A DNA stretch of 14,772 nt, from assembly GCA_031289815.1 (NCBI GenBank), contig JAITOS010000121.1, forward strand, positions 1-14,772. The letters run 5' to 3'. This document shows positions 6,861 to 13,631 of this stretch, one piece after another. The position numbers and the translations under genes are program-made. How positions within the stretch are numbered: position 1 is the stretch's first letter; every line of letters starts with the position of its first letter. The notes under the pieces are model-generated. The model was not told the origin of the DNA, did no database searches, and was given only the letters and a program-made list of their open reading frames with translations. The stretch comes from Peptococcaceae bacterium (lineage in GTDB: Bacteria; Bacillota; Desulfitobacteriia; Desulfitobacteriales; Desulfitobacteriaceae).

Positions 6861-6870
6861 AGTGTAACGG

Positions 6871-7341
6871 ATGAGCAACCTTGCGGATCGGATCGAGCGG
6901 CACCTGAAAAGAATATTGGACGACTCACAGCAGGGCTATATTATCTTGCGGCGCGGAATGCTGGCGGCGGAGTTTTCCTGCGTGCCTTCTCAGATTAATT
7001 ATGTTTTGAGTACGCGTTTTACGGTGGAGCGCGGCTATTTGGTCGAGAGCAGACGCGGCGGCGGCGGCTATTTGCGTATTGTCCGTCTGGGCTCGACGAC
7101 GGATCGGCAGTTGCATCAGGCGATGCGCGAACTCATTGGCGAACAAATTTCTCAGGAGAGAGCCTACAATCTCATCGAACGACTCCTGAACGATAAATTA
7201 GTCACGATCCGGGAGGCGGAAATCCTCCGTTGTGTGCTGTCCAGAGAAAGCCTGGGCGGCGAAACCTTGCAGAGGGATATACTGCGGGCTCGACTCTTGA
7301 AGAACACGTTCATTATTTTATGCCGGGAAGACCTGGCGTAA
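6871..7341 (+). CDS. ctsR: Transcriptional repressor CtsR
   Basis: CtsR is the dimeric winged-helix repressor of clp and related class III heat-shock genes in Firmicutes. It releases DNA on heat or protein damage. The protein is 156 residues, the usual size. The helix-turn-helix lies at about residues 28-60, with the conserved CVPSQINYVLSTRFTVERGY block. The glycine-rich wing that reads the operator is R-R-G-G-G-G-Y at 61-67. The C-terminal half is the helical dimerisation and regulated-degradation domain, with the RDILRARLLKN segment corresponding to the region targeted by McsB in relatives. It starts at ATG 6871 with CAGGAG 8 nt upstream. It is the first gene of the operon, and its own operator lies in its leader, so it is autoregulated. 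The next gene starts 12 nt after the stop. Confidence 0.97.
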   Translation: MSNLADRIERHLKRILDDSQQGYIILRRGMLAAEFSCVPSQINYVLSTRFTVERGYLVESRRGGGGYLRIVRLGSTTDRQLHQAMRELIGEQISQERAYNLIERLLNDKLVTIREAEILRCVLSRESLGGETLQRDILRARLLKNTFIILCREDLA

Positions 7342-7353
7342 GGAGGGGATCAT

Positions 7354-7881
7354 ATGCTTTGTCATCGTTGCGGCCAACGCGAGGCCAGTATGCATCTGAT
7401 ACAAACCGTCAATGGCAAAACGCGGGAATTGTATTTGTGCGAGCAGTGCGCGAAACAATCACAGGAGATGAATCCGGTGTTCCATCCGGCGATGGGAGTT
7501 GCGGGCTTATTACAGGCGCTGTGGGGTTTTAATCCGGCGGTCAATGAAGTGCAAAAAGAGGAAAATTGCCCGGTCTGCGGCGTGAGCTTCACCCAAATCA
7601 CCCGGGCCGGAAAGCTGGGGTGCAGCAGGTGCTACGAGAAATTTGAAGCCCAGCTGGCGCCCGTACTGCGCCGACTTCATGGCGGCGGCCAGCATAAAGG
7701 GAAGATTCCGCAACGGCGAGGCGCGGTGATCAGAGATAAGATGGAAATCAAAGAGCTAAAAGAGAGATTGCAAGCCTTGATCCGGCAAGAGAACTTTGAA
7801 GAGGCCGCCGGCGTCAGGGATCAAATCAAGGGCCTGGAGCAAACGCTGGGGGTGGGGGGTGACGCGAATGCAAAGGAATGA
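7354..7881 (+). CDS. mcsA: McsA, zinc-binding activator of the McsB arginine kinase
   Basis: McsA binds and stimulates McsB and takes part in CtsR control and ClpC-dependent degradation. The 175-residue protein has four CxxC pairs: Cys3/Cys6, Cys29/Cys32, Cys72/Cys75 and Cys90/Cys93, enough for two zinc sites. The C-terminal segment (about 130-166, IKELKERLQALIRQENFEEAAGVRDQIKGLE) is a UVR motif coiled hairpin, as in UvrB/UvrC and in ClpC. The linker between the zinc part and UVR is Gly/Lys/Arg-rich. A strong AGGAGGGG lies just before ATG 7354 and overlaps the ctsR stop. Its last 14 nt overlap the mcsB start, consistent with translational coupling and a matched McsA:McsB supply. Confidence 0.95.
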   Translation: MLCHRCGQREASMHLIQTVNGKTRELYLCEQCAKQSQEMNPVFHPAMGVAGLLQALWGFNPAVNEVQKEENCPVCGVSFTQITRAGKLGCSRCYEKFEAQLAPVLRRLHGGGQHKGKIPQRRGAVIRDKMEIKELKERLQALIRQENFEEAAGVRDQIKGLEQTLGVGGDANAKE

Positions 7882-8926
7882 CCTGCTGCTCAGGCAAAGC
7901 GCCTGGATGCAAGAAGTGGAAAACTCGCCGGTCGTTCTCAGCAATCGTATCCGGCTGGCACGCAACCTGGAGAATATTCCTTTCCCGCATGTTTTGACTG
8001 CGGAGGGCGCTTGGCAAGCGGAGGATGTTCTGGCGGCCGCCCTGCAAAAGATAGAGATCGAAGGCGACCGGCTCACCTATCTGGCCCTGAATTCTCTGCC
8101 GCCGCTGGAAGTGAAGGTGCTGTTGGAAAAGCATTTGATCAGTCTGGATCTGGCCAACGCGAAGCGTCCCAGGGGAGTGGCCCTGACCCAGGATCACCGG
8201 CTGGCGGTGATGGTCAACGAGGAAGACCATGTAAGAATCCAGGTATTGATGCCGGGGGACCGGTTGACGGAAAGTTTCCGGCAGGCGAGCTTGGTGGACG
8301 ACGCGCTGGAAGCGGAAGTGGATTTTTGTTTCCGCGAGGCCCAGGGCTATCTGACGGCTTGCCCCACCAACGTGGGAACCGGGATGAGAGCGTCCGTCAT
8401 GGTGCATTTGCCGGCGATGGTCATGACGAACCAGGTGCAGCAAGTGCTAGGCACGCTCACCCAATTGGGCTTAACGGTTCGCGGCTTATTTGGGGAAGGC
8501 TCTCAGGCTTTGGGCAATATCTTTCAATTATCGAATCAGATTACGCTGGGGAAAAGCGAAGAGGATATTATCACCCACCTTCAGGCGGTTACGCGCCAAA
8601 TGGTGGAGATCGAAATGACGGCGCGGGAAAATATGCGGCAGCAGGCGTCGCTCATGCTGGAAGATAAAATTTGGCGGGCGCGGGGCATCTTGCAGAACGC
8701 CAGACGCTTAAGCTCCGAGGAGATGATGCATTTTTTGTCAATGGATCGTCTGGGAACGGACATGGGGATGATCCCCGGCACGGGAACCTCATTTACGGCG
8801 ATGCTGATTAATTCGCATCCGGGTTGCTTGCAGTATGTTTTGGATAAAGAGCTGGAACCGGAACAACGGGATGAAGAACGCTCCCGGATCATCCGGGCAG
8901 CCATGTCGGAAAAGAGAGGAGATTGA
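7868..8926 (+). CDS. mcsB: Protein arginine kinase McsB
   Basis: McsB phosphorylates arginines on CtsR and damaged proteins; phosphoarginine is the tag recognised by ClpC. The protein is 352 residues. It has the phosphagen (guanidino) kinase fold: VVLSNRIRLARNL (22-34, nucleotide-binding arginines), NEEDHVRI (117-124, catalytic Glu region) and CPTNVGTGMRASVMVHLP (165-182, with the Cys and Asn-Val-Gly-Thr loop of the family). Near the C-terminus RDEERS (334-339) matches the RDxxRA allosteric phosphoarginine-binding motif, with Ala changed to Ser. I start it at ATG 7868 because the family N-terminus fits from there; an in-frame GTG at 7859 is an alternative, and the frame is open further upstream through mcsA. 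Overlap with mcsA is 14 nt; the clpC ATG follows after 4 nt. Confidence 0.96.
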   Translation: MQRNDLLLRQSAWMQEVENSPVVLSNRIRLARNLENIPFPHVLTAEGAWQAEDVLAAALQKIEIEGDRLTYLALNSLPPLEVKVLLEKHLISLDLANAKRPRGVALTQDHRLAVMVNEEDHVRIQVLMPGDRLTESFRQASLVDDALEAEVDFCFREAQGYLTACPTNVGTGMRASVMVHLPAMVMTNQVQQVLGTLTQLGLTVRGLFGEGSQALGNIFQLSNQITLGKSEEDIITHLQAVTRQMVEIEMTARENMRQQASLMLEDKIWRARGILQNARRLSSEEMMHFLSMDRLGTDMGMIPGTGTSFTAMLINSHPGCLQYVLDKELEPEQRDEERSRIIRAAMSEKRGD

Positions 8927-8930
8927 TCGT

Positions 8931-11378
8931 ATGGAAGCGCGTTTCACGGAAAAAGCACGTAAGGTTTTGGCCATAAGTACGGAAGAAGCGAAAAAGATGG
9001 GACAACCATCGGTAGGCACCGAGCATTTGCTGTTGGGCTTGATTCAGGTAAAAGACGGTATTGCGGCCAGAGCGTTGCTGACGAGCGGACTGGACCTGGA
9101 AAACATTCGGACGCAGGTGACGCAGCTGACAGGCGCGGCGGGCAATACCGGCGGCGAGGGCGGCTTTACGCCGCGGGTAAAGAGAGTGCTGGAAATGGCC
9201 AACGAAGAAGCCTCCCATCAGGGCGTTAATTTCATCGGCACGGAACATATCCTGCTGAGTCTCATTCGCGAAGGGGAAGGAATCGGCGCGCGCGTACTGG
9301 ATAGCTTGGGCGTAAGCCGGGAAAAGATATGGAAACAGGTCATCCGGCTGTTGGGCGGAGAACCGGACGAAGCGATGATGCCGCATTCGCCAACGGCGGG
9401 AGGAAAGAACGCTTCCCAGCCCAATACGCCAACATTGAATGAATTTGGGCGTGATCTGACGCAGCAGGCGCGGGAAGGAAAGCTGGATCCGGTGGTGGGC
9501 CGGGAGAATGAAATTCAACGGGTGACGCAGATTTTGAGCCGCCGGACTAAAAACAATCCGGTGCTCATCGGGGAGCCGGGGGTAGGAAAAACAGCGATTG
9601 TGGAAGGCTTGGCTCAGTTAATCGTTAAAAATAAAGTGCCGGAGATCTTAGCGAGCAAGCGGGTAGTCACCCTGGACTTGACGGCGATGGTCGCCGGCAG
9701 CAAATACCGCGGCGAATTTGAAGAGCGGCTGAAAAAGGTCATGGAAGAAATACGGATGGCCGGCAATGTCATCGCCTTTATTGATGAGCTGCATACCCTG
9801 ATCGGCGCCGGGGCGGCGGAAGGGGCGATTGACGCGGCCAATATTCTGAAACCGGCCTTGGCGCGCGGCGAACTACAGTGTGTGGGCGCCACCACGCTGG
9901 ACGAATATCGCAAGCATATTGAGAAAGATCCGGCGTTAGAGAGAAGATTCCAGCCCATCCAGGTGGGGGAGCCGACCATAGAAGAAGCGATAGCGATCCT
10001 GGAAGGGTTACGCGACCGCTATGAAGCGCATCATCGGGTAAAAATCACGGATGAGGCCATCAAGCAGGCGGTGATGCTCTCCGATCGCTATATCGCCGAC
10101 CGCTTTTTACCGGATAAGGCCATCGATCTGATCGATGAAGCGGCTTCGCGGGCGCGCTTGGCCAGCTACGTCGCGCCGCCGGATCTCAAATCCACGGAAG
10201 AGGAGATCGAACTGCTCAAAAAGGAAAAAGAAGCGGCGGTACTCGCTCAGGATTTCGAGAAAGCGGCGCAAATCCGTGACAATGAACACCAGCTGCGGGA
10301 ACAGGTTGCCCGACAAAGGGATTCCTGGGTCAGTGAGCGGGATCAAGCGAATTTAGAAGTGACGATGGAGGATATTGCCCATATCGTGGCCGCCTGGACC
10401 GGGATTCCGGTGAAGAAATTAGCGCAGGAGGAAAGCGAGCGTCTGCTTCACCTGGAAGAAACCCTGCATCAGCGGGTGATCGGGCAAGACGACGCCATTC
10501 AATCCGTCGCCAGAGCGGTACGCAGAGCCAGAGCCGGCTTGAAAGATCCCAAACGGCCTATCGGATCGTTTATCTTTCTGGGGCCCACCGGCGTGGGCAA
10601 GACGGAGTTGGCAAGGGCGCTGGCGGAAGCGCTGTTTGGCGAGGAAGACGCCTTAATTCGTCTGGATATGTCTGAATATATGGAGAAGCACGCGGTTTCC
10701 CGGATGATCGGCTCGCCGCCGGGGTATGTCGGCCATGACGAAGGGGGACAGCTGACGGAAGCGGTGCGGCGTAAACCGTACAGCGTGATATTATTGGATG
10801 AAATTGAAAAGGCTCATCCGGAGGTATTCAACATCCTGCTGCAAGTCTTGGAAGACGGACGGCTGACGGATTCAAAAGGCCGAACCGTAAATTTCCGCAA
10901 TACCGTGATCATCATGACCTCCAATGTGGGCGCTTCCTATTTACGTAAGACGGTGCTGGGATTTGCGGCGCGTCCGGATGAGAGCTCAGAGCATAAAGAT
11001 ATGTCGGCCCGCTTGCTGGAAGAACTAAAGAAAACCTTCCGACCGGAGTTCTTAAATCGGGTGGATGAGAGCGTCGTTTTCCATCAGCTACAGAAAGAAC
11101 AGCTGATCAAAGTCGTCGAAGTGTTGCTGCGAGGGGTGAGCAAATATACCAAGGAACAAGGCTATCAATTAGACTTTGAAGACAGCGCCCTGGAAATCAT
11201 CGCCAAGGAAGGCGACGATCCGGCCTACGGCGCCAGACCGTTGCGGCGGGCGATCCAGCGTTTGATCGAAAACGGCTTATCCGAGCGGATTTTGCAAGGC
11301 GATTTTAAAGAGGGAGACCGGATCAGGATCGCGGCGGCCAACGGCGAGATCACCTTTGCGCGGGTAGAAGTAGAGTAG
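8931..11378 (+). CDS. clpC: ATP-dependent unfoldase ClpC
   Basis: Hsp100/AAA+ unfoldase that feeds substrates to ClpP and reads McsB-made phosphoarginine through its N-domain. The protein is 815 residues. Two Clp-N repeats lie at about 1-65 and 77-140 (GTEHLLLGL and GTEHILLSL). AAA domain 1 has Walker A GEPGVGKT (214-221), Walker B IAFIDE (281-286) and the arginine finger in ALERRF (335-340). The middle domain (about 415-470) carries a UVR-type coil, LLKKEKEAAVLAQDFEKAA. AAA domain 2 has Walker A GPTGVGKT (551-558), Walker B LLDE (621-624), and LGF (676-678) as the ClpP-docking loop. The start is ATG 8931 with AGGAG (8917-8921); the longer open frame upstream overlaps mcsB and is not family-like. 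A 12-bp direct repeat straddles its stop codon. Confidence 0.98.
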   Translation: MEARFTEKARKVLAISTEEAKKMGQPSVGTEHLLLGLIQVKDGIAARALLTSGLDLENIRTQVTQLTGAAGNTGGEGGFTPRVKRVLEMANEEASHQGVNFIGTEHILLSLIREGEGIGARVLDSLGVSREKIWKQVIRLLGGEPDEAMMPHSPTAGGKNASQPNTPTLNEFGRDLTQQAREGKLDPVVGRENEIQRVTQILSRRTKNNPVLIGEPGVGKTAIVEGLAQLIVKNKVPEILASKRVVTLDLTAMVAGSKYRGEFEERLKKVMEEIRMAGNVIAFIDELHTLIGAGAAEGAIDAANILKPALARGELQCVGATTLDEYRKHIEKDPALERRFQPIQVGEPTIEEAIAILEGLRDRYEAHHRVKITDEAIKQAVMLSDRYIADRFLPDKAIDLIDEAASRARLASYVAPPDLKSTEEEIELLKKEKEAAVLAQDFEKAAQIRDNEHQLREQVARQRDSWVSERDQANLEVTMEDIAHIVAAWTGIPVKKLAQEESERLLHLEETLHQRVIGQDDAIQSVARAVRRARAGLKDPKRPIGSFIFLGPTGVGKTELARALAEALFGEEDALIRLDMSEYMEKHAVSRMIGSPPGYVGHDEGGQLTEAVRRKPYSVILLDEIEKAHPEVFNILLQVLEDGRLTDSKGRTVNFRNTVIIMTSNVGASYLRKTVLGFAARPDESSEHKDMSARLLEELKKTFRPEFLNRVDESVVFHQLQKEQLIKVVEVLLRGVSKYTKEQGYQLDFEDSALEIIAKEGDDPAYGARPLRRAIQRLIENGLSERILQGDFKEGDRIRIAAANGEITFARVEVE

Positions 11379-11395
11379 AACCAGGGTAGAAGTAG
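11362..11395 (+). repeat. Short direct repeat across the clpC stop codon
   Basis: GGGTAGAAGTAG occurs at 11362-11373 and again at 11384-11395 (22-bp period). The first copy encodes the last clpC codons; the second lies in the 35-nt clpC-radA gap. It looks like a small tandem duplication that left the stop codon intact. Confidence 0.6.
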
Positions 11396-11413
11396 GGTCG
11401 ATGAGGTGAACGG

Positions 11414-12790
11414 ATGAAAACCCCAAAAACAGTGTACGTCTGTCAGGCTTGCGGCTATAACAGCCCCAAGTGGGGAGGAAAATGCCCCGGCTGCGGCGCC
11501 TGGAACTCCATGCTGGAAGAGTTTACAGGCGAGGAAACGGTTTCGCGCGGCTTAGGTTCGCCCCAAGCCTCCGGCAGTCAGAAACCCGTGCCGGTGGAGC
11601 AAGTAGTCACCGAAGACCGGCCGCGCTTTCTTACGGGGTCGGCTGAATTGGATCAGGTATTGGGAGGAGGGATGATTTCCGGCTCCCTGATCTTAATCGG
11701 CGGCGATCCTGGCATTGGCAAATCCAGCCTGACCCTGCAAGTGTGCGCTTCGGTAGCCAGAGAACGCGGCAAGGTGCTGTACGTCACCGGCGAAGAGAGC
11801 TTACGGCAGGTGAAGATGAGAGCGGATCGTCTCCAGGCCTTGCATGAAAACCTGTATGTACTGAGCGAGACCAATATCGAGGAGATCGAGCGGCACGCCT
11901 TAGCGTTAGCGCCGGAATTGCTGGTCATTGATTCCATTCAGACCATGTACCGGCCGGATATGCCCAGCGCGCCGGGCAGCGTCAGCCAGCTGCGGGAGGG
12001 CTCGGCCCAGCTCATGCGGCTAGCGAAAAACCACGCCATCGCCACGATTTTGGTCGGCCATGTGACCAAGGACGGCGCGATTGCCGGACCCAGGGTATTG
12101 GAGCACATGGTGGATACGGTGCTGTATTTTGAAGGCGACCGCAACGCGCAATTCCGCATTCTCCGAGCGATCAAAAACCGCTTCGGCAGTACCAATGAGA
12201 TCGGTTTGTTTGAAATGAAAAATTCCGGCCTGATCGACGTGCCGGACGCTTCGCAATTGCTTTTATCGGAGCGTTCGCAGGACGTCCCCGGCAGTATTGT
12301 GATTTCCACGATGGAGGGTACCCGCCCGTTGCTGGTGGAAGTGCAGGCGTTGCTCAGTCATTCTCCGTTTATGCCGCCGCGGCGAACCGCCAACGGCTTG
12401 GATATCAAACGCGTGCAGCTCTTACTGGCGGTCTTGGAGAAGCGGGCGGGATTATTGATCGGCAATTCGGATGTTTTTGTGAAGGTCGCGGGAGGGATTA
12501 CGGTGGAAGAACCCGCGGTCGATCTGGGCTTAGCCTTGGTCATGGCGTCCAGCTTTCACAATCGCAAGGTGAGCCAGGACATGGTGGTTTTTGGCGAAGT
12601 GGGTTTATCCGGGGAGATACGCGCCGTCTCGCAGGCGGAACAGCGCATCCGGGAGGCGGAAAAGATGGGCTTTAAACGGATTTTGATTCCCCAGGGGAAC
12701 AAAAAAAATATACCCCAAGCTATCCGTCCGAGCGTGATCGGGGTAGAAACCCTGGCTCAGGCGTTAGAAGAGGCGTTTGACGCGGGATAA
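11414..12790 (+). CDS. radA: DNA repair protein RadA
   Basis: RadA (Sms) is a RecA-like branch-migration helicase acting in recombinational repair and natural transformation. The protein is 458 residues, normal for the family. The N-terminal zinc finger has Cys10, Cys13, Cys24 and Cys27 (CQACGYNSPKW then CPGCGAWNS). Walker A is GDPGIGKS (97-104), Walker B is ELLVID (168-173), and the RadA-specific KNRFG motif is at 254-258. The C-terminal third (about 290-458) is the Lon-protease-like ring domain, including DVFVKVAGGITVEEPAVDLGLALV. The start is ATG 11414 with GAGGTG upstream. It follows clpC by 35 nt, the same order as in Bacillus subtilis. The usual next gene disA is absent: a minus-strand gene converges on radA 50 nt after its stop. 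Confidence 0.98.
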   Translation: MKTPKTVYVCQACGYNSPKWGGKCPGCGAWNSMLEEFTGEETVSRGLGSPQASGSQKPVPVEQVVTEDRPRFLTGSAELDQVLGGGMISGSLILIGGDPGIGKSSLTLQVCASVARERGKVLYVTGEESLRQVKMRADRLQALHENLYVLSETNIEEIERHALALAPELLVIDSIQTMYRPDMPSAPGSVSQLREGSAQLMRLAKNHAIATILVGHVTKDGAIAGPRVLEHMVDTVLYFEGDRNAQFRILRAIKNRFGSTNEIGLFEMKNSGLIDVPDASQLLLSERSQDVPGSIVISTMEGTRPLLVEVQALLSHSPFMPPRRTANGLDIKRVQLLLAVLEKRAGLLIGNSDVFVKVAGGITVEEPAVDLGLALVMASSFHNRKVSQDMVVFGEVGLSGEIRAVSQAEQRIREAEKMGFKRILIPQGNKKNIPQAIRPSVIGVETLAQALEEAFDAG

Positions 12791-12800
12791 CGGCAGGGGC

Positions 12801-12842
12801 GGTTATTGGTTATTATGGCCTATGGCCGGTATGGCCGGGGCT
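12801..12842 (+). repeat. Short tandem motifs between convergent genes
   Basis: The 50-nt gap after radA holds GGTTATT twice in tandem (12802-12815) and TATGGCC three times within about 25 nt (for example ATGGCCTATGGCCGGTATGG). GGCC-rich copies can pair, but no stem with a T-tract is present, so no clear terminator for either convergent gene was found here. Confidence 0.5.
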
Positions 12843-13233
12843 ATTTCAGGTTAAAAATGGTCAGGGTGGACAGTTTTTCTTCTTCTTTTTGCAACACGTC
12901 CCCCAGCGAGATACCCAGGGCATTCGCCAGCGCCGCGATGTAAAAAATTTCGTTTCCCAGCTCCGACTCGATAATCTCTCGGCAGTTTTCGCAAATTATG
13001 CCTTCCAGATTGCTGTCCAGATAGGATTGCAGCTCCCTTAAACCAACGCCGTCAGGGAGCGTTTTTTTGCACGCGTTAATCTTGAGGCAGCCGCAGCTGG
13101 TGACGGTTTTCGTAACGGCGCGGTTCACGCGGGCGGCGGTTTCCTGAGATTTAGATAATATATCCAAAATACTTTGGTGCTGTATCAGAAGCGATTTGAC
13201 AGTCTCTTGAAATTGATCGGTTAGCTGTTCCAT
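12841..13233 (-). CDS. Small Cys-containing protein with MazG-like C-terminal half
   Basis: A 130-residue soluble protein of unknown function. Residues 1-45 are helical and charged. TSCGC (46-49) and Cys55, with CENC (81-84), form a possible metal or redox site; the SCGC segment is the feature that leads similar clostridial proteins to be labelled DUF1573. Residues 88-125 (ESELGNEIFYIAALANALGISLGDVLQKEEEKL) resemble the second half of MazG-type all-alpha NTP pyrophosphohydrolases. The ExxD metal motif reads E-L-G-N and the EExxE helix is not visible, so catalysis is doubtful. ATG 13233 is the only usable start, because an in-frame TGA lies just upstream. Its AAAGGAG site is about 15 nt away, unusually far. 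It is driven by a near-perfect promoter. Confidence 0.75.
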   Translation of the reverse strand: MEQLTDQFQETVKSLLIQHQSILDILSKSQETAARVNRAVTKTVTSCGCLKINACKKTLPDGVGLRELQSYLDSNLEGIICENCREIIESELGNEIFYIAALANALGISLGDVLQKEEEKLSTLTIFNLK

Positions 13234-13267
13234 GATGTGGCCGACTCACTCCTTTCTGACTGCCTTC

Positions 13268-13297
13268 ATTATAGCGGTAGTTTCTAATAGTTGTCAA
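13268..13297 (-). promoter_or_regulatory. Consensus promoter of the MazG-like gene
   Basis: On the minus strand TTGACA (13292-13297) and TATAAT (13268-13273) are both perfect consensus hexamers, with an 18-nt spacer. The predicted start is near 13261, giving a leader of under 30 nt to the ATG at 13233. The strength suggests that expression depends on a repressor. Confidence 0.85.
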
Positions 13298-13307
13298 TTT
13301 TTCGGAA

Positions 13308-13328
13308 AATTATCACCTGGTGATAATT
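13308..13328. promoter_or_regulatory. Perfect 21-bp palindrome, probable operator
   Basis: AATTATCACC and GGTGATAATT are exact reverse complements around a single central T. The palindrome ends 11 bp upstream of the minus-strand -35 hexamer. The half-site TATCACC recalls lambda-type Cro/CI operators, but no such regulator is encoded in the window. Confidence 0.7.
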
Positions 13329-13375
13329 CTTACCATTGTCTTAGGGTAGCCGCAGGGAAGGCGATGTATCTTCTG

Positions 13376-13509
13376 CTTTCTTCGGGGTCGCCGCAGGGCG
13401 GACGGTTCCGCTTCTCGTCCCGCTGCGCCTTCCTGGCGCAAAGGGACGCGCTCAGCATCCCTGCCTCGCTCTCCGCGGAACCATCCGCCCTACGGCTGTC
13501 TTTGGGGTC
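13376..13509. repeat. Long hairpin element with flanking direct repeats
   Basis: Outer arms 13390-13411 and 13475-13496 pair over 22 positions with only two C-A mismatches. Inside, CGTCCC (13416-13421) pairs with GGGACG (13443-13448), closing a TGCGCC/GGCGCA stem with a TTCCT loop. A second small hairpin, GGGACGC with GCATCCC (13443-13461), competes for the same bases. The element is bracketed by near-identical 14-nt direct repeats (13376-13389 and 13496-13509, 12 of 14 identical). A third partial copy of GGGTAGCCGCAGGG is at 13344-13357. It could be a MITE-like or REP-like dispersed element, or a structured RNA; a T6 run (13511-13515 and neighbours) follows but not directly. Confidence 0.65.
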
Positions 13510-13531
13510 TTTTTTGTGCTTAAAAAATAAT

Positions 13532-13560
13532 TTGACAAAACGAACTACTACATATAGTAT
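13532..13560 (+). promoter_or_regulatory. nrdR promoter
   Basis: TTGACA (13532-13537, perfect) and TAGTAT (13555-13560) are 17 nt apart. The -10 and part of the spacer are covered by the first NrdR box, so NrdR binding should repress its own transcript. A start near 13567 gives a 65-nt leader to the TTG at 13632. Confidence 0.75.
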
Positions 13561-13592
13561 TAAGTAAATAATTGAAATACAATATATAGTAT
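13545..13592 (+). promoter_or_regulatory. Two tandem NrdR boxes
   Basis: CTACTACATATAGTAT (13545-13560) and ATACAATATATAGTAT (13577-13592) match each other at 13 of 16 positions. Both fit the palindromic NrdR box core (AC-w-ATATAT-w-GT), the second almost perfectly. Starts are 32 bp apart, about three helix turns, which is the tandem arrangement known for NrdR-controlled ribonucleotide reductase promoters. They overlap the -10 and the early transcribed region of nrdR. Confidence 0.85.
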
Positions 13593-13631
13593 TTATAAAA
13601 GATACGAGAAGGATATAGGGAGGCAATCAGC

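Larger units (their letters stand above)
13234..13631. other. 398-bp divergent intergenic region
   Basis: No protein-coding gene is supported here. From left to right it holds the minus-strand promoter of the MazG-like gene (13268-13297), a perfect palindrome (13308-13328), a 14-nt repeat relative of the hairpin flank (13344-13357), a long hairpin with flanking direct repeats (13376-13509), the nrdR promoter (13532-13560) and two NrdR boxes (13545-13592). The left part is GC-rich around the hairpin, and the right part (13515-13610) is very AT-rich. Confidence 0.7.

Noticed and set aside
8011..8667. 218-codon plus-strand frame inside mcsB
   Set aside because: Gly/Ala/Arg-rich shifted reading of mcsB; all kinase motifs are in the other frame.
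8889..9518. 209-codon minus-strand open frame opposite clpC
   Set aside because: Translation is protein-unlike and the plus strand is unambiguous ClpC.
13390..13496. Long hairpin as an ordinary bidirectional terminator
   Set aside because: The stem is far longer than a typical terminator, has a branched interior, and the T-run on the plus strand begins about 13 nt after the stem.
13232..13567. 111-codon plus-strand frame across the intergenic region
   Set aside because: It covers promoter elements, the palindrome and the hairpin; the translation is low-complexity Ser/Ala/Arg from the palindrome.
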